64,000 nt of DNA from Brucella oryzae (GTDB lineage Bacteria; Pseudomonadota; Alphaproteobacteria; Rhizobiales; Rhizobiaceae), in assembly GCA_012103035.1 (NCBI GenBank), contig JAAVLL010000001.1:1772501-1836500 (forward strand), given 5' to 3'. Position 1 is the stretch's first letter; every line of letters begins with the position of its first letter. Shown here one piece after another: positions 23,350-33,815 of this stretch. Made by a program: the position numbers and the translations under genes. Below the pieces are notes generated by a model, which was not told the DNA's origin, ran no database searches, and saw only the letters and a program-made list of their open reading frames with translations.

Positions 23350-24733
23350 TCAATCTTCCGTCAGCGGCAACACGACCCGGACACCCAATCCGCCCCACGA
23401 GCTCTTGCCCAGATGCAAGCTCCCGCCATATTCACGAACGGTGTCCTGCACAATCGCCAGCCCAAGGCCGGTTCCAGGTTTCGTTTCATCGACGCGGCTG
23501 CCGCGTTTCAGTGCCGCCTCGATCTTGTCCGTCGCCAGGCCCGGCCCGTCATCTTCTATCAGGACTTCAAACTGTCGTTGCTCCCCATAAATGGGGCAAG
23601 CCCGATATTGATACGTTTGCGGCCCCATTTGCCCGCATTCTCCAGCAGGTTACCGACGATCTCTTCCAAATCTTCGCGCTCCCCGGCAAAACCGCGTTGG
23701 GCAAGTCATTTCTGAAGGTAACGCTGAAAACCGGATTGAGTTTCGCCGTCACGCGCCGCATGCGTTCAAGAACCGGGGTCACGGGCGTACGGAACACGAC
23801 ACTGTCACGCTGCGCGGCGATGCGCGCACGCTGCAGATAATGCTGGATCTGCACCTGCATCGCCTCGCTTTGTTCCTGCACAATGCGCCCATGTTCGCCG
23901 CCCATGCTTCGCGCCTCGTTGACCAGCACGGAAAGCGGGGTCTTGAGAGAATGCGCGAGATTGCCGACCTGTGTTCGCGACCGCTCGACAATGCGGCGAT
24001 TGTTTTCGATGAGCGCGTTCATTTCGGTGGCGAGCGGCGCAATTTCGACAGGCAACGACGCATCGAGCTTTGACGAGCGCCCTCGCGAATATCAGCCAAT
24101 GCCTGACGTACCTTGTCGAGCGGACGCAGACCGAACAGGATCACGGCGGCATTGATGAGGATACTGCCGATGCCGAAGATCGCCAGATAGATCGCGAGGC
24201 GGGTTCTGAAATCGGATATCTCCTTCAAAACCTCGCTGAGATTGCCCATGACGCGAAAGCGCGCGACTCGGTTGGCATTGTCCAGCACCACTTCCGTTTC
24301 AACAATGAAAAGTTCTTCGCCGTTGAGACCGGGCAAGGTGTAGCTGCGCATGAAGGAACTGTCGAAGGAACCTGCGTCACCGGCATTTCCGGCACGATGC
24401 GCCCGAGCATCGAAGGCGACTGCAGCCTTCCGGTGAGATTTGGCGTGACGGGATCGACGGACCAGTACCAGCCGGAAAGCGGGCTGGAATAGCGCAACTC
24501 GCCCAGCTCGGGCGTCCCTGCAACGCACCCTCTCCCGACGTGCTGACAGCACCGACAAGACTGAACAGATGGGCGGTCAGCAGGCGTTCAAAATTGCTGC
24601 GTGCGGCATCGCCATAAAGTGACCCGATGAAGGTCGCCACCACTACAAGTGCGACGATGACCCAGATCGTGGAAAGGGTGACGACGCGGACCGCGAGTGA
24701 ACGCAGCGGAGGAAAGACCCGGAGAAGCTTCAG
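23350..24733 (-). CDS. feuQ: Sensor histidine kinase FeuQ
   Basis: About 460 residues: an N-terminal helix, a periplasmic loop, a second helix near residue 190, the H box HSLKTPLSVLVNEA and ATP-binding boxes (ENAGKWG, DDGPGL, GTGLGLAIV). Partner of FeuP, immediately upstream with overlapping ends. In S. meliloti FeuQ is held inactive by FeuN and controls cyclic glucan export and other envelope genes. Five bases appear lost (near 24520, 24370, 24050, 23690 and 23590). The start is unclear: no ATG or GTG is in frame before the first helix; CTG at 24731-24733 is one option and GTG at 24641-24643 is too short. Confidence 0.87.
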
Positions 24734-25423
24734 CTGTCGTTGCCTTTCGTTTCGCCTTCGACCTCCCCTTCGGAGCGGATGCGATAGCCCATGCCGCGCA
24801 CGGTCTCGATCAGGTCCACACCCATCTTCTTGCGCAGGCGACCAACGAAGACTTCAATCGTATTGGAATCGCGGTCGAAATCCTGATCATAAAGATGCTC
24901 GACCAGTTCGGTACGCGAGACCACCTCATCCATATGGTGCATCAGATAGGACAAAAGCCGGTATTCGTGCGAGGTAAGCGAGCGCGACGCCGTTGACGCT
25001 TGCCTTCGATGTTTTCGTGTCAAGATAGAGCGGCCCGCAGACGAGTTCCGACGAAGCATGACCAGCCGCACGGCGGATCAATGCGCGCAGCCGCGCCAGC
25101 ACTTCCTCGATATGGAAGGGCTTCGCCACATAGTCGTCGGCGCCGGCATCGATGCCGGCGACCTTATCGCTCCAGCGGTCGCGGGCAGTGAGCATGAGAA
25201 CGGGCATGGTACGCCCGCTGCGCCGCCAGCGCTCCACGACGCTGATGCCGTCCATGCGCGGCAAGCCGATGTCGAGCACCACGGCATCGTAAGGCTCGGT
25301 GTCGCCGAGATAATGCCCTTCTTCGCCGTCATAGGCGCGGTCGACCACATAACCGGCAGCAGCCATCGCATCGGAAAGCTGCCGGTTCAGGTCCTTGTCG
25401 TCTTCAACGATCAGGATACGCAA
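24730..25423 (-). CDS. feuP: Response regulator FeuP
   Basis: About 231 residues, OmpR family. The receiver shows VVLDIGLPRMDG; the segment RDRWSDKVAGIDAGADDYVAKPFHIEEVLAR is very like rhizobial FeuP, and a winged helix follows (SHEYRLLSYLMHHMDE). The start appears to be TTG at 25421-25423 with GAGGGAG upstream. One break near 24980 is a two-base loss in a GCGC context; repair gives VALALTSHEYRLL. The gene is followed at once by feuQ. Confidence 0.9.
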
Positions 25424-25469
25424 GCGGACATTCTCCCTCAATTCATGAAAAACAGCGGCAAAACCGTTG

Positions 25470-25769
25470 CTATTGAGCGGGAACAGCCACTTCGACGCGG
25501 CGCGGGCGCTCGCCGTCGCGCCCCGGCACAAGCACCACGATCACACACACGGGGCGACCGTTCTGAGTCGCGGCGGTTGCCTTGGCAAGCTGGCCGCCCT
25601 GCTGGGCAGCCACCTGTTCGCCGACTGCCGCACAATCTCCGGCGGCAGCGACGATGAGATTGGACTTCTGCGGCGCAGTTATCGGCAGGGCACCGGCATC
25701 GACCGGCAGCAAGCCAATACTAACCGCGAGAAGCGCGAAAACTTTGAGTGCAGAATTTTGTTTCATCAT
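25470..25769 (-). CDS. Small periplasmic protein, FeuN candidate
   Basis: An intact 99-residue protein with a signal peptide (LKVFALLAVSIGLLPVDAGA) and a short mature domain with two cysteines (GDCAAVGEQVAAQQGGQLA and GRPVCVIVVLVPG). It lies 46 bases upstream of feuP in the same direction. In S. meliloti the gene before feuP encodes FeuN, a small periplasmic inhibitor of FeuQ. Position, size and export signal fit; I cannot confirm sequence similarity. Confidence 0.6.
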   Translation of the reverse strand: MMKQNSALKVFALLAVSIGLLPVDAGALPITAPQKSNLIVAAAGDCAAVGEQVAAQQGGQLAKATAATQNGRPVCVIVVLVPGRDGERPRRVEVAVPAQ

Positions 25770-25870
25770 GCCGCCTTATATAGCGCCCGACAGCTGAACG
25801 ATGCATGAACAACCATTCCTCCTCCAGGCCCAAAGGAAAATTCAGCCCCTGACTATCACGCTTTGTGAAA

Positions 25871-26077
25871 TTATGAAATGCGTGAAGTTGCCCCGATACG
25901 CCCGATTATCGTAACAATTCCGGCAATTGCAGTCGCCAGTTGCAGCAAAACATCCGTCAGTGCACCCTGATCGATCACATCGGTAGCCACACCGAAAACG
26001 CCTGCAAGCGAAAGAAAAAGCGCCACGAAACCAGCCCAAACCGTCCGCGAAAGATACCATGATTTATCTGCGTTCAT
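25871..26077 (-). CDS. Small two-helix membrane protein, holin-like, last gene of the GTA cluster
   Basis: 68 residues from ATG at 26075-26077 (AGGAAA upstream) with two hydrophobic helices (WAGFVALFLSLAGVFGVA and LLQLATAIAGIVTIIG) and a short charged start (MNADKSWYLSRT). Such proteins occur in prophages as holins or holin-like partners. It follows the large baseplate gene by ten bases. RcGTA is released through lysis genes placed outside its structural cluster, so a holin candidate inside this cluster is of interest. No endolysin is next to it. Confidence 0.6.
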   Translation of the reverse strand: MNADKSWYLSRTVWAGFVALFLSLAGVFGVATDVIDQGALTDVLLQLATAIAGIVTIIGRIGATSRIS

Positions 26078-26087
26078 ATTTTTCCTG

Positions 26088-29000
26088 TCAGTTGTCGATT
26101 GCCGGGATATCGAGATACGCAAAATCGCCCGGCCCGCTTTTTGCGCCGATCATTGCAACGCGAAACCGGAATTCAGCATTGCCGATATCGGCCTGTCGTT
26201 CCGCCGCGCCATAAATCCATGACGGCGCCGATGTCTGGCTGCTTCGTACCAGCGTGTCGTTCCACCAGATTTCGATGCGATAGGCCTCGCGCTCCTCGCC
26301 AAGCGGAATGTCCTCTTGCAGCCAGTCATCCGCATCGATCCGCCCGCGCCGGATCCAGTTGAAGGAAAGATCGCCATTCGCGAGCCGCACCATCTTCGGA
26401 TGCACCGGGCTGAGCGGACGTAAGCCCCGCATACCGCCGCTTGTCCGGACCGTATCGAAATAGTCATCCGAAAAGGCCTTGCCCGCCGTTCCGACACGCC
26501 AGTTCAGTTCAAGCCCGATTTCCGGGACCTGCAAACCGGCTGACACAACCGCGCCGTCCAGCAATATGAAGGGCGTCTCGGCGTCCTTCAAGGCGGATGC
26601 CGCCTGCTCGGTTCCGAGCTGTCCGCGCAAAAGGCGCGTCAGCTTCCAGCGGCTCTGACCGATTTCCTCAGCCTCCAGAAACTGAAACACCTCCCAATCG
26701 CCGCCAGGTGCGCGCAGCAGGGCCGTGTTGGCTCCGTTCAATATCTGCGCCATTGGCCGCGATTGCAGCTCACCTGCATAAAGCGCAACCTCAACCGACT
26801 GCCCTTCAATCAGGCGTCCGCTGGGAGCGCCTTCCAGCGGCGCGGTCAGTTCCCCATGATTGCGCGGTCCTGCACGACGGTGCGTTCAGCAAAGCCGTCT
26901 TCCGAAGGCGATGCAAACACTGCCGCGCCGCGCCATGGCTTTGCGTGACAGGCGATGCGGAATTGCCCGGCGGGTTCCTCCGCGCCCGGCCAGAGCGGCA
27001 GATCGATCATGTGAAAGATCGGCTTCATATCGAGAGCCGGACCGCCGCCGGGACTGGTCGGCGTTTTGCCGTGATCTGCAAAGACGATGTTCGGCGCCAG
27101 CGCCACGGCGCGGACAGTGCGGATTTCCCCATCGTCCAGACCCGTCACGACATAATTGCGCTCGCCGCTTAGTATGCCAAGCCGCACACGGTCGCCGACG
27201 TGAAGGGCCGCCATCGACCATGGCAGCGCGAAATCCACCGAGCGCCGTTCCGCATGACGTCGCGCCATCCAGGCTTCGGCGAGTGCCGTTGCCTGCCCCT
27301 GTTCCATGACGCCGGAAAGGCTCAGCGTTTCCGTGCCCTGCCCCTCCGCACGGCGAACCGAAGCCCCGGCAATCTGGAAATCCCGCAGGGGATCGTTGCA
27401 ATAAAGCTCGGCCACGGACGGCAGATCGCCGCGATCCTCGATCATGACGGTGAGCGCTTCCCGGTCCTCCGGCTGAACAAAATCCGGCAATTCGAGCACC
27501 GATCCCGCACGCGTGATGCTTTTGAAGATGAAACGCCCGGCCTGTTCAAACCCATGAACGCCAAAGACATTCAAGAGCGGCTCCAGCACGCCCCGCGCGC
27601 TCGATGGCTCACTGATGACAAAGCCGGAAAGATAGCCATCGGCACCGGAGCAATCGGCTTCCGGCAGGCCGAAATCCTTGAGGATGCCAGCGATCAGCTC
27701 ATCCAGCGACACGCCGCTGATGCGCCCGTTCAGCCAATGGCCAAGACGCCAGTTTTCCGTATCGCCCCAGGTATCAGCAGCGAGCGGAAATTCCGGAAAC
27801 GGCCTCGTATCCCACGACCACAGATAGATGCGGTCCATATCCAGCATCGGCCCGCCATAGAGCGGGGAAACGGGATTGTTGTCCTGCCAGTGGCGGTAAT
27901 GCGCGCGCAAAAATCGGTCCATGCCGATATCCGCGCGTGATCCGTTTGAAAAATACGGCGTCGCGTTTTCCGATGATTTCGGATCGGGGAAAACATTCGG
28001 CTGGTTCGGCCCCTTGTCGACGGCGGGACAGCCAAGCTCGGTAAACCAGAACGGCTTGGAATGCGGTATCCACGCCGTCGGCTGCGCGGCTTCGGCCCCG
28101 CGACGCGGTTATAATGCCGGTTGCTCCACCAGCCATGCAAATCCTTGTAGCGATAGACCCATGGCTTGCCCGCCAAACCGTCCGTAATGGGCGAACGCCT
28201 GCGGGCCTCTCGGTCATCGGCATTTGCATAATACCAGTCATGGCCCTCGCCGGATGCCACCTGACCTGCAAGGCCACCCGGATCATAGGCCGTCGCGAAC
28301 CCGTCCGGGTTGCCATTGTCGAGATCGCTGTCACGCCAGTCGGCAAGCGGCATATAATTGTCGATCCCGATGGCATCGATGGCCGGGTGCGCCCAGAGCG
28401 GGTCGAGATTGAAGAAGAGGTCGCCGCTGCCATCCTGCGCCTGATAGCCGAAATATTCCGACCAGTCCGCGCCATAGGTGATCCTGCAAGCCGTGCCGAG
28501 CTTTGCCCGCATGTCGGCGGCAAGCGTGCAAAGATGGGTGACGAAGGGAAAACTCTCCTGTCCATCGCGGATGGCGGTCAAGCCACGCAGTTCCGATCCG
28601 AGCAGGAAAGCGTCCACGCCACCGGCCTGCCGGGCCAGATCGGCGCAATGGTTGAGGAAGCGGCGATAGCCCCATTGCCCATCGACAAAGGCCCGCACCT
28701 CTTCGCCCGCGGCAGGCGTCCTGTCAGGCGATCCGTCGACGCCGACCGCAGGGTGACAGGTGATGCGCCCGCGCCATGGATAAGCAGGTTGGCCAATGCC
28801 GCCATAGGGCGACGGCAGTTGATTGCCTTCCGGCACATCCATCATGATGAAAGGGTATAAAGTTACCTTCAGCCCACGCGCCTTCGCATCGCGAATGGCG
28901 GCAATCACCGTCTGATCGGATGGCGTTCCACCATAGGCAGCGCCCTCGCCGCTTGTGGAAATGAGATGGGCTGTCGCCCGCGTCACATTTTCTACTTTCC

Positions 29001-29891
29001 AGATATGGCTCGGCTTGCGCGCTGAAAGCGCGGTGACGCCGGGCCTGATCCGGCAGGAACCGGCGCGCAGATCATCGCCGAACCATGGCAGCACAATCGC
29101 GACATGGCGCAAGCTCGGACAAAGCGCCTGCAACTCGTCCATCGAAGCCGCCCAGTCGCTGCGGGCGCGCAAGATATTGCGGTTGATCCAGCGCTTCTGA
29201 CCGGCAAGCGGTTCATCGCTCACCGGATCGGGCGACAGTCCGAATTCCGTCGAGCCGGGAATAAGAGCCACCGCCCGGACGGATTGCGCTACCTTTCCGA
29301 CAGGCCGCATCACCTCGAACTGGAACTGCGGCAGACGATTGCCGAACCGGTCGAGCGGAATGCGCTCGAACACCACATAGGCCGTGCCGCGATAGGCAGG
29401 CGCGTTGCCCGCTCCCTGTTTCGCCTCGATCAGCGGATCGGGAGCCTGTGTCTCCGTGCCGCGATAGATACGCATTTCAATTTCTGTGAGATCAAGTTCC
29501 TGCCCATCGGCCCACATGCGGCGGATACCGGCAATCGCGCCTTCCGCAACGGCATAGGCGGCATTGCCGAAATAGCTGTAGCTGGTGACTTTCGGCCCGC
29601 CCTTGCCGCCCTGACGTTCCGTGGTCTTGTGCTCCTCGAAGCGGGTCGCCCAGATAAGTGTGCCGGAAACCCGCACCGTGCCATAGACAAAGGGCAGCGC
29701 CGCCCTTCCTCCGCCGTGGCGACACGCCCGCCGTTGAGGCGCGCACCCTCGACGTGGCGTGTGGAATTGATGAGCGCATTGTCGATGGCATAGCCGCCCA
29801 TCGCGCCAAGACCGGCGCCGATAGCGGCACCGACAGGCCCGAAAATGCCGCCGACCGCAGCACCCACCGCCTGCAAAACAATTGTGGCCAT
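26088..29891 (-). CDS. GTA gp15-like baseplate/host-specificity protein with TIM-barrel domain
   Basis: About 1268 residues, close to RcGTA gp15. The N-terminus is a glycine-rich hydrophobic stretch, followed by a region with a glycoside-hydrolase-like TIM barrel (segments such as MMDVPEGNQLPSPYG, YGADWSEYFGYQAQDG, LDPLWAHPAIDAIGIDNYMP) and then a phage-tail-like domain. It probably forms the tail hub/tip that meets the recipient envelope. ATG at 29889-29891 follows gp14 by a few bases. Three single-base losses near 29720, 27920 and 26830 break it. Confidence 0.92.
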
Positions 29892-29894
29892 GTT

Positions 29895-30326
29895 TCAGAT
29901 TTTCCGTTCGGGAAAGATGAAAATTCCAGCAATGCGATTGCGCCATTGCGGCACCAGCGCTGAAGCCATCACGCTATGCCCCTGATAAGCGTGGATGAAA
30001 CGGTTATCATGCGCCATGATGCCCAGATGCTTGGCTGCAACGCCTGCCCGCCAGCGAAACACGACAAGGTCGCCGGGCTTTGGCTCGGAACCCCGCCGGA
30101 TCATGTGGCGGGATGCCGCTTCCAGCATGGGATCGCCGGTCGAAACCTCGGCCCAGTCGGGCGCATAGACGGCGGGCGCTTCCGGCTCGCAGCCGTAAAG
30201 CGAGCGCCAGACACCCCGCACCAGACCGAGGCAATCGCAACTGACGCCCCTTCTGGAAGCGCCATGACGATAGGGTGTGCCGATCCACCGCTCCGCCTCG
30301 GACAGAACCTCGTCAGCCATCGTCAT
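29895..30326 (-). CDS. GTA gp14-like NlpC/P60 peptidase
   Basis: An intact 143-residue protein with the catalytic cysteine in SCDCLGLVRG and histidine in AAKHLGIMAHD. NlpC/P60 enzymes cut peptidoglycan peptides; in GTAs and phages this one sits at the tail tip. ATG at 30324-30326 overlaps the repaired gp13 stop as ATGA, so the two are coupled. Confidence 0.92.
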   Translation of the reverse strand: MTMADEVLSEAERWIGTPYRHGASRRGVSCDCLGLVRGVWRSLYGCEPEAPAVYAPDWAEVSTGDPMLEAASRHMIRRGSEPKPGDLVVFRWRAGVAAKHLGIMAHDNRFIHAYQGHSVMASALVPQWRNRIAGIFIFPERKI

Positions 30327-31197
30327 GGAACAAGCGCGCTCCCGTCATATTCACCGCCGCCATTGACATAGGCATAGGCCGCATCATTGCCCGGAAGATG
30401 GGGAAACCGCGAAAATTGAGATGGTTCGCGAACTTCGCCTTGCAGGTCGCAAAGCTCTTGTCGCACCCGGCAATGATGCGAAAGGCATCGCCTTGCGCGA
30501 CAGGCAGCACCGGCGGTTCGGCAAGTTGCAAAACCTGTCCGGAATGAACCGTCACACGCACGATCTGACCGGCATTCGCGCCGCCGGTCCAGTTGAGCAT
30601 TCCGCCTGAAAACCAGCCGGAAGCAAAGCCGTCCAGACCTGTCGCAGTCAGGCTTGGACCATCCGAAGCCTGCACCGTGCTTTCCGCAAAGTAACGCGGA
30701 TCGTTGACATCGACGCGGCAACGGCTGTCGCCCAAATCTGCGTCGCAATGGCGCAGCACGCGGCGTCCGCGCACCGCGTCGAACGCGGCAGCAGCCCCTT
30801 TCAGTTCCATCACGAACCGGCTGCCGGATCGGCTGATCTTACCAGCCGTCCAGCGACGTAAGAGCATATGCTGTGCCGGTGCAGACCAATTCACCAGATA
30901 GGCTTCGATGGAGGCGCCATCATAACGCCCCTGCTCGATATCCATATCGCTGATCTTCGCGGATGACAGAACGCCCTCAACCTCGCCGCCTGCCACCGAT
31001 AGGCCGAGCGCTGTCGAGGCTTCGCTGCTGTTGAGACCAGTCAGAGGTTCGCAGGCAATTCCGCTGACCTGCAATGTGCGATCATGATCGGTAAAGCCCA
31101 GAACAATGCCGTCGCTTCGTCTGATAAGCCAGGCAAAGCAATGGCTTGTCACCTCGCCCTGCAAATGTGATTCAAGTTCCGGCGGAACCGGGATCAT
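30323..31197 (-). CDS. GTA gp13-like protein (DUF2163, hub/baseplate)
   Basis: About 292 residues. The C-terminal part GCDKSFATCKAKFANHLNFRGFP is the conserved signature of DUF2163 phage/GTA hub proteins, which in RcGTA binds an iron-sulfur cluster (recalled). One base is missing from a C/G run near 30408; repair gives HLPGNDAAYAYVNGG and a TGA at 30323 that overlaps gp14. The ATG at 31195-31197 overlaps the gp12 stop as ATGA. Confidence 0.92.
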
Positions 31198-31825
31198 ATC
31201 TTCACCTCTATGATCGGGATCGACGGAATTTCGCCCGCCTGAAACGAGGCGATGCTTGCCGTCAGGCGATCCGTGTCAAAACGCACCGGCACATCGAACA
31301 GGAATCCGGCGGTGATATTCACACCGGGCGCTGGCACATAATCCGGTGAAAATGTCACCGTTCCAGCGGTGTGATCGACCGTGAAGGCTTCGCCTTCCGG
31401 CATGGCCGCGCCATTGGCCGCGACCAGCACGGAACCGACAACGGGATGCGTGATCGGGCGGTCATAGCTCTCATAGTGTTTGACGAGCTGAAAGCCCGCC
31501 TTCGCCCCGTCGCCAACCCCAATCCGCTGATCGGTCGCCCTGGGCGCGCGCGCTGCCCGCAGCAGACGAAAAATCGAACGGATCGCGAAAGCGGAATACA
31601 TGAAGCGAGCCGCGCCGCGCTTCAAAAGGCCAGCACCTGCCTCAGATCATCCAGCGAGCGCAGACCCGTTCCGGCATCAAAATGCCGACGCGAATGCGCC
31701 CATCTTGCATTGCGCTTTTCCATGCCGGAGGTGAGCGTGACGATCTCATTGCGCCATTCCGGCCCGCCCGTCGCCCCGAAGGATACGCCGAGCGGAAAGC
31801 GCACATCGTGAAAGGCTTCAATCAT
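31194..31825 (-). CDS. GTA gp12-like protein (DUF2460, distal tail)
   Basis: About 211 residues starting MIEAFHDVRFPLGVSFGATGGPEW, a typical DUF2460 start; the C-terminus is DVPVRFDTDRLTAS. Two breaks, each fitting a two-base loss: a T-run near 31625 (restores VLAFFEARRG) and a GC repeat near 31555. ATG at 31823-31825 has only a weak site; a dispersed palindrome lies just upstream in the mRNA. Confidence 0.9.
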
Positions 31826-31842
31826 GGTCTCGTTTTCACGCA

Positions 31843-31880
31843 CGATCCTGAAAACCGGTTCCCACTTTTCGGGATCATGT
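31843..31880. repeat. Dispersed palindromic repeat between gp11 and gp12
   Basis: The sequence carries the CCGAAAACCGGTTCCCACTT type core (here with CTGAAAACC) flanked by GATCC and GGGATCATG, matching the copies at 36371-36415, 56192-56236 and 58535-58583. It fills the gap between the gp11 stop (31881) and the gp12 start (31825). Confidence 0.8.
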
Positions 31881-32429
31881 TCAAAGCCTCCGTGCGCCGC
31901 GCCGCACCGCGCCTGCCAGCATCGTGGAAAGCTGCGCTTCCGACTTGCGGAAGGACGAGGCATCCGGCGACGTCATGTTGAATACGACCTGCACCGGCTT
32001 GCCGCCGCCGCCCGTCGCAACACCTAAGCGACCATCCGCGCCACGCGCCAGCGGCAGGATGGCTTCGGCACCCGCCTCGCCCGTCAGGCCAAGCGAGCCG
32101 TTGCCCATGCCGAAATAGGTCGGGCTTGACACCACCCCGCCCTTGGCAAAGGGCATGATGCCGCGAATGCCGCTGAAAAGCCCACCCATCATTGACGAAG
32201 TGAGGCTTTGCAGGGGCTGCATGCCCGCTGAAAGCGCGGTCCCGGCTAGGCTGCCTGCAAGGCCGCGCAGCACGTCCTCCAGCCCCTTGCCGGATGTGAT
32301 CGCGCCCTTCAAAGCCGAGCTCAGGCTGTTGCCAAAGCTCGACGAGCGCTTTTCGAGATCGGTCAAAGCGCGGTCGAAGGCGCTCGTATCCGCGTCTACG
32401 GATACGGTAACGGTTTCATCTGTCATCAT
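31881..32429 (-). CDS. GTA gp11-like tape measure protein
   Basis: An intact 182-residue protein. It has an N-terminal helix with heptad-like pattern (DRALTDLEKRSSSFGNSLSSAL), a glycine/serine-rich hydrophobic middle and a C-terminal GLTGEAGAEAILPLARGADGRLGV motif typical of short GTA/phage tape measures. Tape measure length sets tail length, so a short tail is implied, as in RcGTA. Start is the first of two ATGs at 32424-32429, directly after the chaperone stop. Confidence 0.88.
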   Translation of the reverse strand: MMTDETVTVSVDADTSAFDRALTDLEKRSSSFGNSLSSALKGAITSGKGLEDVLRGLAGSLAGTALSAGMQPLQSLTSSMMGGLFSGIRGIMPFAKGGVVSSPTYFGMGNGSLGLTGEAGAEAILPLARGADGRLGVATGGGGKPVQVVFNMTSPDASSFRKSEAQLSTMLAGAVRRGARRL

Positions 32430-32644
32430 TCACCTGTCTGGAAAGGCGCGCATCAGCGTTTCGAATGACTGGCGCGAGGGCGCGTCGAAAACCGGCGCGG
32501 CGGGGCCGAGTGCGGCGTTCAGTTCACGCGGCGTCATCGACCAGAATGCCTGTGGGGAAAGCCGCAGCAGACCGAACCCTGCCCGCATCGCCTCATCCCA
32601 GGGAAAGGCGACAGTGGAGATTTCGATTCAACTGCGGTATTCAA
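32430..32644 (-). CDS. GTA tail assembly chaperone-like small protein (between gp10 and gp11)
   Basis: About 71 residues, found by repairing one C in a CCC run near 32600. The protein ends FGLLRLSPQAFWSMTPREL NAAL, a signature of small phage tail assembly chaperones (TAC type) found at this place in GTA clusters. The likely start is TTG at 32642-32644, overlapping the gp10 stop; the TGA at 32430 abuts the gp11 ATG. Without the repair the gene is easily missed. Confidence 0.75.
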
Positions 32645-32976
32645 GGGTTTGGCGCGGAATCCTTTTCAGGCGATCCGAACGTAACCGTCAGCAGCGATGC
32701 GACGATGCGGGCAAAGCCAGCCGCCCCGCCCTCCACGCGCATATCGGCAACGTCGTCCACGCTGACCGTATGGCCGCCGCCGCGAAGCCCGGCGCAGAGA
32801 ATGCGCTGCATGTCGCGCGCCGACAGCCGCCCCGTTGAAAAGCAAGCCGTCAGGTCAGAAAGATTATCGACCTCGAACGCCGCTTCCAGTTCCGCCAACG
32901 CGCCGAGCGTCAGGCAGAGCGTCCAGTCGCGATCATCGAGCCGTGCGGCGACCTCGCCGCGATGGCGGTTGACCAT
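32641..32976 (-). CDS. GTA gp10-like protein (DUF3356 family, tail assembly chaperone)
   Basis: An intact 111-residue protein, starting MVNRHRGEVAARLDDRDWTL with the DUF3356 motifs TLGALAELEAAF and MQRILCAGLRGGG. The ATG at 32974-32976 overlaps the gp9 stop by one base. Probable tail assembly chaperone acting with the next gene. Confidence 0.88.
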   Translation of the reverse strand: MVNRHRGEVAARLDDRDWTLCLTLGALAELEAAFEVDNLSDLTACFSTGRLSARDMQRILCAGLRGGGHTVSVDDVADMRVEGGAAGFARIVASLLTVTFGSPEKDSAPNP

Positions 32977-33389
32977 CACAGCGCTTCACCAAAGGTGATG
33001 AAGCTCGCGGATTCCAGCGCGATCTCGAACGTCACTTCCGCATCGTGATTGCCACCATATTCCAGCGCCGTTATCTGGAACGGCCCGCTGATCGTGCCGA
33101 AATCCGGCAGGACGATCTGCCAGTCGCGGATTTCGCCCTCGAAGAATATCCGGCGGATCAGCGCATCGGACGCGGCATCCTTGAAGATGCCCGAGCCGCT
33201 GACGGATGCGCGCTGCACCCCGCTGCCCGCGAGCAATTGCCGCCAGCGACCGGCGGCGTCGGCATCCGTCACATCCACGGTTTCGGCGTTGAACGCGATA
33301 CGCTTGGTGCGCAAGCCCGCGCAGGTTTCAAACATGCCGTCGTCACGCGCCGTCTTGAGCAAGATGTCCTTGCCTCTCTGTGCTGCCAT
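32976..33389 (-). CDS. GTA gp9-like major tail protein
   Basis: An intact 137-residue protein, starting MAAQRGKDILLKTARDDG, with FGTISGPFQITALEYGGNHDAEVTF at the end. This is the TP901-1-type major tail protein that forms the tail tube. It lies 16 bases after gp8. Confidence 0.92.
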   Translation of the reverse strand: MAAQRGKDILLKTARDDGMFETCAGLRTKRIAFNAETVDVTDADAAGRWRQLLAGSGVQRASVSGSGIFKDAASDALIRRIFFEGEIRDWQIVLPDFGTISGPFQITALEYGGNHDAEVTFEIALESASFITFGEAL

Positions 33390-33405
33390 TCTGACTTCCC
33401 TTGTT

Positions 33406-33815
33406 TTAACTGACCGGTTCGGTCACGGCGCGATAGCGCATGGTGCCGAGATAGCTGCCCTGCCCGTCGGTATTGCGGGCCAGCACTTCGGTCAGCATCA
33501 GGTTCACAAGGCGGTGGCCGCTGACCTCCACCGGCTTTTCGTCGAGCGCCGTTGCGATCCTGGCCGCAATGTCCAGCACGCGCTTGCGCCCGCTTTCCCT
33601 GGCCCATATCTGGATATTGAGAAAATGCTCGCCACCCTTTTCCGTCGACGTATCCCAGTCACGGCTGGCGGTCTCGCCAAGCGTCACATAGGAAAAGGCG
33701 TTTTGGGCGGAACATGGTCGTAGATACGTTCTCCGCCAATCGATTCAATGAGTTCGCCATCCTTCTTCAGAGCCTCAAACAGTGCCTTCTGCAATGCTGC
33801 CGCGCCATTTTTCAT
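33406..33815 (-). CDS. GTA gp8-like protein (DUF3168, tail terminator)
   Basis: About 136 residues, the usual length for DUF3168. It starts MKNGAAALQKALFEAL, has GGERIYDHVPPKTPFPYVTLGE and GGEHFLNIQIWAR, and ends YRAVTEPVS. One base is missing near 33690, splitting PFP/YVTLGE. The frame is open upstream to an ATG at 33965, so either this gene has a 50-residue extension or a separate short gene precedes it; family length favours the start at 33815. Confidence 0.88.
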
